Part shown: positions 24,805 through 32,583 of the stretch, in pieces
How the letters are laid out: the number at the start of each line of letters is the position of its first letter
Numbering within the stretch: position 1 is the stretch's first letter
NCBI GenBank assembly: GCA_945906755.1
Contig: CAMDRJ010000015.1
Coordinates: forward strand, 1-32,583
Direction of reading: 5' to 3'
Source: Klebsiella pneumoniae
Lineage (GTDB): Bacteria > Pseudomonadota > Gammaproteobacteria > Burkholderiales > SG8-39
DNA: 32,583 nucleotides
Position numbers and translations under genes: made by a program
The notes under the pieces: generated by a model
What the model saw: only the letters and a program-made list of their open reading frames with translations
Databases searched by the model: none
What the model was told of the DNA's origin: nothing

Positions 24805-26931
24805 TCAAGCCGGCTGCATCCAGCCGATGACAGTCGCCCGCAGGCGCCATTTCAGGTTGTCCCACCAGGTTGGGTTTTGCACGATCTCGGCGCGAAAGAA
24901 CGAGGGGCATAGGATTGCCGCATGGGCGATCTCACCGCAAAGCCCGCAGCCGACACAGGCGTTGTTCACATGCGCGACCGGATCAACCTTCAGCGGATCG
25001 GACGAATCCTTGATCGTCAGCGAGGGACAGCCCGACAGTCGAATACACGAGTGATCGCCCGAGCAGACATCTTCATCGACGCCGAACCGTGTTCGCACCA
25101 CGCGCTTGCCCGCCTTGAGCGCAGCCGATACCACTGGTCGCAGTCGTCGTTGTTTTTCAAGCTGGCATTCGCTTTCGGCGATGACGACTTTCAAGCCGTT
25201 GTAGGACGAGGACATCGCATCCTTCAACGTCTTCGACATCTCGCCGACATGATAGGTCGTGACGCGTTTGATCCAGTTGACGCCAATGCCCTTCAACGCG
25301 GCTTCGATTGACATGCCGGTCATCTTGGCTTCCGGCTCATGCGGCGACGATGGAATATTCTGCGCGCCGGTGGCCGAGGTATAGCCGTTGTTCATGATGA
25401 CGAGAATGCCATCGCTCTTGTTGAACACGGAATTGGCGATGCCCGAGGTAAGCCCGTTATGCCAAAAGCCGCCATCGCCCATGATGGTGACGGTGCGTTT
25501 GGCGAACAGCGGATCGATCGCGGCATTGCTCGCGAGTCCAAGGCCGTATCCGAGCACCGTGTTGCCAATGTTGAAGGGTGGCAAGGTCGAGAACAGATGA
25601 CAGCCGATATCGGCCGACATATGAAACTTGCCGGTGTCGCGCTCAATCAATTTCATCGCCGAGAAGACCGGCCGTTCCGGACAGCCAACGCAAAATCCGG
25701 GTGGGCGAGTTGGCAGTGGGCCACCAAACAATTCGCCCGCTTTCAATTTCGGTGCCAGCAGGGCGTCCCGTTTTTTGGCGATGTCAGCAACGTCAACGCC
25801 GCGTGGCCCCGCTTGTTCGATGAACTTTGACATCCCTGACAGCACGACTTCACCGGTGTATTCACCCGCCATCGGCAGCACATCTTTGCCGTAAATGCGG
25901 GCGCCGTTGATGTCGCCGCGACGCAGCGTGGCAAGCACGGCATCCTCAATGAAATTCGGCTGGCCTTCTTCAACGACGAGAACCGCTTTCTTGCCGGTAC
26001 AGAATTGCTGGATTTCCGTCGGAATCAGCGGATAAGTGACGTTCAGGCAGTAGATCGGCACTTTCAATTCGCCGAAAGCATCCGACAGCCCTAACTGTTG
26101 CAGTGAGCGGATCACCACGTTGTACATGCCGCCCTGACAAATCACGCCGATGTCGTCGAGCGATCCGCTGAAAGTTTCGTTCAGCTTGTGGTCCTGCACG
26201 AACTTGACCGCGGCCGGCCAGCGCACATCGACCTTGTGCTTTTCTTGAATGTAGGACGATGGTGGCAGAACGATACGGCCATAGTCGAAAGCGGGATCTT
26301 CAAGGCCCGCGTTGCGCGAGATCGCCGGTGCGCGATTGGTTTTCGCGTGAAATTGTCCATGCACATGACAAGCGCGAATCCGCAGTTCCAACATGACCGG
26401 CGTGCTCGATGCCTCGGAAAGCTCGAAGCCCTTCTCCACCATATCCACAATCGTCGGGAGATTCGGGCGTGGGTCGAGCAGCCAGATCTGCGACTTCATG
26501 GCGAACGCATGCGAGCGCTCTTGCATGATCGAGGAGCCTTCGCCATAGTCTTCGCCGATGACAATTAGCGCGCCACCGGTTACACCGGACGAGGCGAGAT
26601 TCGCGAGTGCGTCGGAGGCGACGTTGGTGCCCACTGTCGATTTCCAGGCCACTGCGCCGCGAATCGGATAGTTGATGGACGCACCAAGCATTGCCGCTGC
26701 CGCTGCCTCCGAAGCATTGGTTTCAAGGTGCACACCCAACTCGTCAAGAAGGTCTTTCGCGTCTGTCAGTACATCGACCAGGTGAGAGATGGGCGCCCCC
26801 TGATACCCGCCCACGTACGAAACCCCGGATTGCAACAGCGCTTTGGTGACCGCGAGGATGCCCTCGCCGGTGAAGACCTCGCCTGTAGTGAGGCGAAGCG
26901 ACTTCACTTCTTCCTTGAATGACCGTTCCAT
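24805..26931 (-). CDS. iorA: indolepyruvate ferredoxin oxidoreductase alpha subunit-like, TPP-dependent (paralog 2)
   Basis: Clear full-length paralog of 21048..23195: YVGGYQGAPISHLVDV, GEDYGEGSSIMQERSHA, CVGCPERPVF, IMGDGGFWHNGL, same C-terminal Cys motifs and WMQPA terminus. Confidence 0.9.
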   Translation of the reverse strand: MERSFKEEVKSLRLTTGEVFTGEGILAVTKALLQSGVSYVGGYQGAPISHLVDVLTDAKDLLDELGVHLETNASEAAAAAMLGASINYPIRGAVAWKSTVGTNVASDALANLASSGVTGGALIVIGEDYGEGSSIMQERSHAFAMKSQIWLLDPRPNLPTIVDMVEKGFELSEASSTPVMLELRIRACHVHGQFHAKTNRAPAISRNAGLEDPAFDYGRIVLPPSSYIQEKHKVDVRWPAAVKFVQDHKLNETFSGSLDDIGVICQGGMYNVVIRSLQQLGLSDAFGELKVPIYCLNVTYPLIPTEIQQFCTGKKAVLVVEEGQPNFIEDAVLATLRRGDINGARIYGKDVLPMAGEYTGEVVLSGMSKFIEQAGPRGVDVADIAKKRDALLAPKLKAGELFGGPLPTRPPGFCVGCPERPVFSAMKLIERDTGKFHMSADIGCHLFSTLPPFNIGNTVLGYGLGLASNAAIDPLFAKRTVTIMGDGGFWHNGLTSGIANSVFNKSDGILVIMNNGYTSATGAQNIPSSPHEPEAKMTGMSIEAALKGIGVNWIKRVTTYHVGEMSKTLKDAMSSSYNGLKVVIAESECQLEKQRRLRPVVSAALKAGKRVVRTRFGVDEDVCSGDHSCIRLSGCPSLTIKDSSDPLKVDPVAHVNNACVGCGLCGEIAHAAILCPSFFRAEIVQNPTWWDNLKWRLRATVIGWMQPA

Positions 26932-27320
26932 GATTCAACCTTGAATTGATATGCTTTCTTCGCAATCGCCCATACGATGCAAATTGAGGCTAGGGGTGGG
27001 ACCTGCATTTGTCAAATCGATGCCTCGCTCCGTCAATCATCAATGGCATCAATGATCGGGGCGAAGACCAACAAGATACCACTAGGCACAGAAGACGCAG
27101 GGCGTCACTGCATGCCGCAAATTGTCAGCGGTGCGCGCAGTGCCGTGTTCGATGTTCAAGAGTCCGATACAGCGCTTGGCATAGTGCACAGGCCCTGAGA
27201 GTCTCGGCCTTTGGTCAATCCGTCGCAAATGCCGATCGGTCCGCGAAGTAGGGAATTTCTCCTCTAGCAGAGCGTTTGTGATCGGCGACAAGGAAACTTG
27301 GCCTTTCTTGAGCACGGTCT

Positions 27321-27671
27321 ATGCGTGCGTTGAACCTCATGATCCACATCACTCAGCCAGAAGCGCTCGACGTCCTCGCAATGTTGGAGGGCGAGCGCTG
27401 GAAACGGACCCAAGAGGAACGCCAGGACGTTCCGTACGGGTTCTTTTTCTGGTTGCGGGCATGGAAGGCCAAGGCTGCGGCGGGCTTGAGTGAAGTTCCG
27501 GTGTCGCTATGTCAGTTCGCTGAGCGTGCGACCAAGGCGCCGATCCTCTACGGCGAAGAGGGTTACCGCAAGTATCACGTTGATGCTACCGGCGAACTCA
27601 CCCTGATGCGCGAGTCCTTGTTGCCGGATTTCGCCGAGAAGGCAGAAGCACTCGGCATTCGGGTCTCTTAG
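27321..27671 (+). CDS. hypothetical protein
   Basis: 116 aa (alternate start MIHITQ at 27339); soluble composition; followed immediately by a strong hairpin. Confidence 0.62.
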   Translation: MRALNLMIHITQPEALDVLAMLEGERWKRTQEERQDVPYGFFFWLRAWKAKAAAGLSEVPVSLCQFAERATKAPILYGEEGYRKYHVDATGELTLMRESLLPDFAEKAEALGIRVS

Positions 27672-27700
27672 GAATCAGCGCGGTGGACCGCGCCGATTCC
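27671..27700. terminator. strong hairpin between convergent genes, likely bidirectional transcription end signal (no U-tract)
   Basis: GGAATC-a-GCGCGG-TGGA-CCGCGC-c-GATTCC: 12 base pairs with a single mismatch and a 4-nt loop, starting at the last base of the 27321..27671 stop codon. Confidence 0.6.
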
Positions 27701-27759
27701 TGATGGAAGGAACTTCGTACGTTCCAGAGAGCGAGTGCCCCAAACTTTGCAATTGCCTC

Positions 27760-28497
27760 CTAAATCGCGACGATCACGCCGTCTTGCAGGCGGGGTATGA
27801 CGTCGAGCGATGAGAGTCTGGCCGCATAATCGATTTCGTTCGCATGGCCACGACCGGTCATGATGCGCCCGACGCGGCAATTACTCAGCATCTCGACGGG
27901 ATTGCCGCTTGCGTAGACAGCGCGCGATGCTCGCGCGGCATCGGAAAGGTCGAGGGCGCTCCCAAGTGTCTTCAAGAAGAGATCCACGAGGTAACCCGCG
28001 CCGTAGTAGTCCTCGAGATTGAAGTTGCCCATGGAACCCGAACAGACGATGACGATCGGATTGTTCGGATGCTTGGACAGCACATGGCTCACGATCGCGG
28101 CGCTGTTCAAGAGCGAGGCGACGTATAAGTGATCGGCCGCCGCCGACTCTTTGACCGCAACCGTCCCATTGGTCGTTGCCAGAATCAGCTTCTTGCCGCG
28201 CACGCCATGATTGAGGAGCGCAAGGGGGGTGGGCGCGGTAAATCCGGCGAAGACGTTCGCATAAAGTTCCCCTGCCAGCACGAACGAGTCGGCGCTATGG
28301 CGCGCGCTTTCGTCACGCGCCGAGGCTTCGTCCATGGTGGGGATCACCATCGTCGCGCCATTGGTTAACGCGACGGTCATGGTGGTCGTCGCGAACAAGA
28401 TGTCGAGCACGATGACGACCTTGCCCGCCAATTCAATCGTTGCGAGTTCCTCTTTGCGGCTCAGAACGTGCAGCTTATGGGAGAGCATGACGCTCAT
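27760..28497 (-). CDS. 2-phosphosulfolactate phosphatase-like (ComB family) protein
   Basis: VVIVLDILFATTTMTVALTNGATMVIPTMDEA, LAGE, NHGVRGKKLILATTNGTVAV, VCSGSMGNFNLEDYYGAGYLVDLF. Start MSVMLSHK at 28497 avoids overlap with the upstream gene. Confidence 0.83.
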   Translation of the reverse strand: MSVMLSHKLHVLSRKEELATIELAGKVVIVLDILFATTTMTVALTNGATMVIPTMDEASARDESARHSADSFVLAGELYANVFAGFTAPTPLALLNHGVRGKKLILATTNGTVAVKESAAADHLYVASLLNSAAIVSHVLSKHPNNPIVIVCSGSMGNFNLEDYYGAGYLVDLFLKTLGSALDLSDAARASRAVYASGNPVEMLSNCRVGRIMTGRGHANEIDYAARLSSLDVIPRLQDGVIVAI

Positions 28498-28522
28498 CGA
28501 TTTCCTCCGGGCGGTGCGGGAG

Positions 28523-28978
28523 TTAGTTGGCCGGGCGCCGGCTGTACATGCCGTAGCCATTCATATCGAGAACCTGTTCGTCGCGCTGATTGAAGAGTTC
28601 CCAGCGATGCAATACCAGTCCGCGATCCGGTTTGGACTGCGAAGGCTTTGATTCGATCACGGTCATTCTCAAGCGGAGTCGATCGCCTGCCCGTACCGGC
28701 TTGCGCCAATTCACATCCTTCACGCCGGGTGATCCGAGGCTCGCCGCTTGCAGCAGATACGCATCGCAAACGAGGCGCATGCAGAGGCCGACGGTCTGCC
28801 AGCCACTGGCGATCAATCCGCCATAGATCGATTCCTTCGCACGCTCCGTGTCGACATGGAAATACTGGGGATCGTATTTGCTCGCGAACTCGATGATCTC
28901 CGCTTCGGTCAATGCGGGTCCTTGCATTTCACGCGTCATGCCGACGGGAAAGTCTTCGAAGTAGTACTGGACGGTCAC
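28523..28978 (-). CDS. MaoC family dehydratase (hotdog fold)
   Basis: YYFEDFPVGMTREMQGPALTEAEIIEFASKYDPQYFHVD and IYGGLIASGWQTVGLCMRL. GTG start at 28978 with AGAGGA upstream (ORF track extends to 29071). Confidence 0.9.
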   Translation of the reverse strand: MTVQYYFEDFPVGMTREMQGPALTEAEIIEFASKYDPQYFHVDTERAKESIYGGLIASGWQTVGLCMRLVCDAYLLQAASLGSPGVKDVNWRKPVRAGDRLRLRMTVIESKPSQSKPDRGLVLHRWELFNQRDEQVLDMNGYGMYSRRPAN

Positions 28979-29230
28979 GGGCGTGGTTCCTCTTAAGGAT
29001 GCGTGCGAAGGGTGCTGATTATCACCGAAGCCGGTAATTGCGGCCGCCACGCGCACTTGCACACATTTCACTTGCTCGTCCCGATCGCCGGATCAACGAG
29101 GAAAGCTGCCGTTAGGCGGCCGGCGCCTTCAGCAGCGCGCATCGCCAGTCGATAGGAAGCCAGGGCCTGACCGGCATGCACGCGGGTCGAATTCATGGGC
29201 CTTCTAAACACTGAACGCGCGAGGAAGACT

Positions 29231-29779
29231 ATGCAACCCAATGAGCGGAAATCCGTGTCGGCGTTTGCTGTATTCCACCGCACCCAGCGATTAGTTCCGC
29301 CGCGCGCATCCACTCGAGTTCTTGCGGCCCTAGCCGTCTCAATGACCTTGGCAGCTTGTGGCGCTATCGGCCAAAAACGCGCAGATGAGCCGGTCGCTTC
29401 GGCGCCTGCGAAGCATGGCTCGTCGGATGCAAAGCGCACCGCATTCACCCAGACGGGCACGGCCAGTTGGTATGGACGTGAACTGCATGGCCGCAAGACG
29501 GCGAGTGGCGACGTCTTCGATATGAATGGCATGACGGCCGCCCATCGAACCCTGCCGCTGCCAAGTTATGTTCGCGTCACGAATCTCGAAAACGGTCGTA
29601 CCGTCATCTTGCGGATCAATGATCGCGGTCCGTTTGTTGGCGATCGAATCATCGATGTTTCCGCGGCCGCTGCAACGAAGCTCGGCTTTGCCGCGCGCGG
29701 GGTGGCGAAGGTGAAAGTCGAAACGGTTGCGCCGCCCGCCGAGACGGTGAGTTCCTTGCGTGCGCCGGCTGCGCGATAG
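29231..29779 (+). CDS. rlpA: septal ring lytic transglycosylase RlpA-family lipoprotein
   Basis: Lipobox-like MTLAACG; TGTASWYGRELHGRKTASGDVFDMNGMTAAHRTLPLPSYVRVTNLENGRTVILRINDRGPFVGDRIIDVSAAAA. AGGA upstream of the ATG at 29231. Confidence 0.92.
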   Translation: MQPNERKSVSAFAVFHRTQRLVPPRASTRVLAALAVSMTLAACGAIGQKRADEPVASAPAKHGSSDAKRTAFTQTGTASWYGRELHGRKTASGDVFDMNGMTAAHRTLPLPSYVRVTNLENGRTVILRINDRGPFVGDRIIDVSAAAATKLGFAARGVAKVKVETVAPPAETVSSLRAPAAR

Positions 29780-29821
29780 CCGCGCCATCGGGCCGGACGA
29801 CACAGCAAGGAGGGCGCGGTT

Positions 29822-30475
29822 CTAGCTCCCCGGTTTGCTGCGTAGGATGAGTCCGCTTGCAGTCACCGATAGCTCCAAATTCGCCGCCTTGTCGGCAGCC
29901 ACGAAGGCTGCCGATCCGTACTCTGCATCGACGAATCGCGATAGCGATGCGGCACCGCGGCGAAGCGTAAAGAGATCGAACGGTTTGGCTGCACCAAGCG
30001 GATAGATGGTGCGTGGATTGTTCCGCTCATCTTCGACCGATCGATAGCGCCCGGCTACCCGGTCAAGCTCATACATCGTGCGCAATCCAAACAGGGTCGC
30101 CAAGGGTTGCCATTTCAGTACGCGCGCGTCGATATAAATCTCATCACCAGACAGCGTGAAGATGTCGGCACGTCCATCGGGATAGACGAGACGGGCGTCG
30201 AAGCTCTGTTTGCCGCTCGGACGTATTTCGATCTTGGCAACCAGCTCGTCGCTAGTAAGCGCCTTGTAGCCGTAGGTGCCGATCGATACAGTGCCAAGTA
30301 GCACGCTAATCAACGCGAGGACCAATCCGCTCAAGGTGCGTAGCGTGCAACGAAGCGGGCGCCCTTTAAACAGCGCGGTCGCACCAGCGATCACCAGCAG
30401 CACGCCGATCAGAAGCAAGACCGCGGCGCCAATCGCCGCCGGCGATTGGAACCAAGGTGCTTCGTTGATGGTCAT
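29822..30475 (-). CDS. membrane-anchored hypothetical protein (two predicted TM helices)
   Basis: IGAAVLLLIGVLLVIAGATALF and TLSGLVLALISVLLGTVSIGTYGY hydrophobic segments, then a soluble domain of roughly 150 aa. Confidence 0.78.
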   Translation of the reverse strand: MTINEAPWFQSPAAIGAAVLLLIGVLLVIAGATALFKGRPLRCTLRTLSGLVLALISVLLGTVSIGTYGYKALTSDELVAKIEIRPSGKQSFDARLVYPDGRADIFTLSGDEIYIDARVLKWQPLATLFGLRTMYELDRVAGRYRSVEDERNNPRTIYPLGAAKPFDLFTLRRGAASLSRFVDAEYGSAAFVAADKAANLELSVTASGLILRSKPGS

Positions 30476-30534
30476 GGGATCAAAGCGAACATGCCAACGA
30501 GATGCCTATGCTGATGCCCGTAAGCGGCGGATCA

Positions 30535-31971
30535 TTACTTCGCCGCTTCGACCTTGAGCTGCAATGATTTGTATTCGAGAAATTCCTCGAGCCCGAATTT
30601 GCCAAGATCGCGACCATGGCCCGATTGCTTATAACCACCGAACGGCGCTTGCATGTTGAAGGCGCCGCCATTGATATCGATTTGCCCGGCGCGGATGCGT
30701 TTTGCGACGCGCTTGGCCCGCTCTTCATCACCTGACCAGACGCCACCTGCCAGACCATAGATCGTGTCGTTGGCGATCCGCACCGCGTCGTCATCACCCT
30801 TGTGGGTCATGATGGAAAGCACCGGCCCAAAGATTTCTTCGCGCGCAATGGTTGAGTTTGGATCCACACGTCCGAACACCGTTGGTTGCACGTAATAGCC
30901 TTTGTCGACGCCAGCGGGTTTTTCCGGGCCGCCGACCAATAGTTGCGCGCCCTCGGCAATACCCTTCTCGATAAATCCGCGCACTCGATCGAGCTGCGAT
31001 TTTGAGACGAGCGGGCCAAGGCGTGTTTGATCGTTGAACGGGTCGCCGACGGTAAATTTCTTCGCTTCATCGGTGGCGAGTTTGGCGGCTTCGGCGTATT
31101 TCGATTCGGGCACCAACAGACGGGTATGCGCACTGCACGTCTGCCCGGAATTGAGGAAACAGGCCGATACCGTGCCCTTGATCGCACTGGCCAGATCCGC
31201 ATCGTCCAGCACGATCGCCGCGGACTTGCCGCCCAGTTCGAGGGAGACGCGTTTGACCGATTGGGCGGCTACCTCAGAGACGCGTTTGCCCGCACGTGTC
31301 GAGCCGGTGAAAGAGACCATGTCCACATCGGCATGGCGTGCCATTGCCTCGCCCACCACCGGGCCGTATCCGGTAACGAGATTGAACACCCCCTTTGGCA
31401 GACCAACCGAATCGATGATCTCCGCGAGAATGAATGCATTGAGCGGCGCAACTTCCGAGGGCTTCAAGACGATGGTGCAGCCAGCCGCCAAGGCGGGAGC
31501 GACCTTCGCTGCGATCTGATGCAGCGGATAATTCCAAGGCGTAATCGCGGCCACCACGCCGACGGGTTCGCGCATCACGATCGAATTGCCGACGCGCTCT
31601 TCCCAAGCGAAGGTGCCCAGCATTTTCGCGTACATCGCAAAGGTAAAGGTCGGCGATCCCACTTGAATGCGCGTGGCGAGTTTGATCGGCATGCCAACTT
31701 CCTGGGCAATGGTGCGACCGAGTTCTTCGCTGCGCGCTTTCATGCCTTCATGAATTTTTTGCAGATACTCCGCGCGGATCGCAGGCGTCAAGGCGGCCCA
31801 ACCATCGAAGGCTGCGCGTGCCGCCTTGATCGCGGCATCGGCATCGGCTTCATTGCATTCCGGGATGCGGGCCATCACTTCTTCGGTGGCCGAATTGTGG
31901 ACGTCGATGCTGCCCTTGCCTTGCGGGGCGACCCATGCGCCGTTGATATAGATCTTGTCGCGATTTTGCAT
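30535..31971 (-). CDS. aldehyde dehydrogenase family protein
   Basis: [70 protein letters not shown] (catalytic Cys), [11 protein letters not shown]. Confidence 0.95.
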   Translation of the reverse strand: MQNRDKIYINGAWVAPQGKGSIDVHNSATEEVMARIPECNEADADAAIKAARAAFDGWAALTPAIRAEYLQKIHEGMKARSEELGRTIAQEVGMPIKLATRIQVGSPTFTFAMYAKMLGTFAWEERVGNSIVMREPVGVVAAITPWNYPLHQIAAKVAPALAAGCTIVLKPSEVAPLNAFILAEIIDSVGLPKGVFNLVTGYGPVVGEAMARHADVDMVSFTGSTRAGKRVSEVAAQSVKRVSLELGGKSAAIVLDDADLASAIKGTVSACFLNSGQTCSAHTRLLVPESKYAEAAKLATDEAKKFTVGDPFNDQTRLGPLVSKSQLDRVRGFIEKGIAEGAQLLVGGPEKPAGVDKGYYVQPTVFGRVDPNSTIAREEIFGPVLSIMTHKGDDDAVRIANDTIYGLAGGVWSGDEERAKRVAKRIRAGQIDINGGAFNMQAPFGGYKQSGHGRDLGKFGLEEFLEYKSLQLKVEAAK

Positions 31972-31987
31972 TGCAGTTTCCTTTTGT

Positions 31988-32583
31988 TCAGTCGAAGACG
32001 ATAAGGCCGCGCGCGTTTTTGCCGGCTTCCAGATCGGCAAATGCCTGCGGGGCTTCGTCGATGCGATAGGTCTTGGTAATCAATTCATCGAGCTTCAGGC
32101 GCTTGGCCATATAGAGCGACATCAGGCGCGGAAAATCCTCGCGCGGCCGGGCTGAACCAAAGTAGCTGCCGGTGAGGGTTTTCTCCTCGAACACCGCCAT
32201 GGCCGGACGAATTGGCGCGGTGTCATCGCCCTTGGTCACACCAACGCATACCGTCGTGCCGCCTTTCCGCATCGCGCGAAATAAGGTCTCCACCATCTTG
32301 CCGATGCCCGCGCATTCGAAGCAGTATTCGGGTCCGCCATCACTCATCTTCTTGATAGTCTTGACCAGATTTTCCTCGCGGCTGGCGTTGATGGTTTGGG
32401 TTGCGCCGAACTGCCTGGCAAGCGCGAGTTTGTCATCGGAAATGTCGACCGCGATGATGTCGCGTGCCCCGGCGATCGCGGCAGCCTGAATGGCGTTCAG
32501 CCCGACCCCACCAGCTCCGGACACCAGCACCGAGCTGCCGGCTTCGATTCTTGCGGTGTTGAACACCGCGCCGACTCCGGTCA
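31988..32583 (-). CDS. zinc-binding alcohol dehydrogenase family protein, C-terminal part; runs off the right edge
   Basis: ...[67 protein letters not shown]; the reading frame stays open to the window edge, so ATG at 32566 is internal. Confidence 0.93.
   Translation of the reverse strand, partial: TGVGAVFNTARIEAGSSVLVSGAGGVGLNAIQAAAIAGARDIIAVDISDDKLALARQFGATQTINASREENLVKTIKKMSDGGPEYCFECAGIGKMVETLFRAMRKGGTTVCVGVTKGDDTAPIRPAMAVFEEKTLTGSYFGSARPREDFPRLMSLYMAKRLKLDELITKTYRIDEAPQAFADLEAGKNARGLIVFD

Noticed and set aside
21048-26931. Possible recent transposition or segmental duplication bearing a mobile element
   Set aside because: The paralogs are diverged and no transposase, terminal inverted repeats or target-site duplications were seen.
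27082-27315. 77-aa minus-strand ORF in the intergenic region upstream of the ior operon
   Set aside because: No recognisable motif or ribosome-binding site; composition unconvincing. A remnant gene cannot be excluded without BLASTX.
29780-29819. CCGCGCC ... GGCGCGG inverted repeat between rlpA and the membrane protein gene
   Set aside because: A 7-bp GC-only stem with a 26-nt loop is expected by chance in this composition; no U-tract.
31027-32004. 325-aa plus-strand ORF opposite the aldehyde dehydrogenase
   Set aside because: Shadow ORF; the opposite strand carries all ALDH motifs.

Overview
The window is about 32.6 kb of GC-rich, densely coding chromosomal DNA. It looks proteobacterial, probably Burkholderiales-like, judging by the Bug-type binding protein, the LivFGHMK set and the long IorA/IorB proteins; this taxonomic call is inference. 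I found about 27 credible intact protein genes plus partial genes at both edges (DUF924 on the left, zinc-binding alcohol dehydrogenase on the right). I saw no rRNA, tRNA, CRISPR array, insertion sequence or prophage signature. Main blocks: (1) a divergent polysaccharide deacetylase / carboxymuconolactone decarboxylase-like pair with a perfect 16-bp palindrome between them; (2) an S8 protease with a long C-terminal region ending in Phe, possibly an outer-membrane beta-barrel; (3) a minus-strand operon of AMP-ligase, branched-chain-type ABC transporter and gentisate 1,2-dioxygenase; (4) a plus-strand MetE-like / SDR / Bug operon; (5) a Tat-like MsrB divergent from a D-aminoacylase; (6) a coupled pair of envelope proteins followed by an NDH-2-type dehydrogenase; (7) an iorA-iorB-iorA' operon with two alpha paralogs around one beta gene and unusual cysteine spacing; (8) a ComB-like / MaoC pair; (9) RlpA; (10) ALDH/ADH. 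No wholly new system can be claimed from sequence alone. The most interesting items are the duplicated IorA architecture, the 16-bp palindrome, a hairpin that could sequester a ribosome-binding site, the S8 C-terminal region, and the ComB-like protein with an altered motif.
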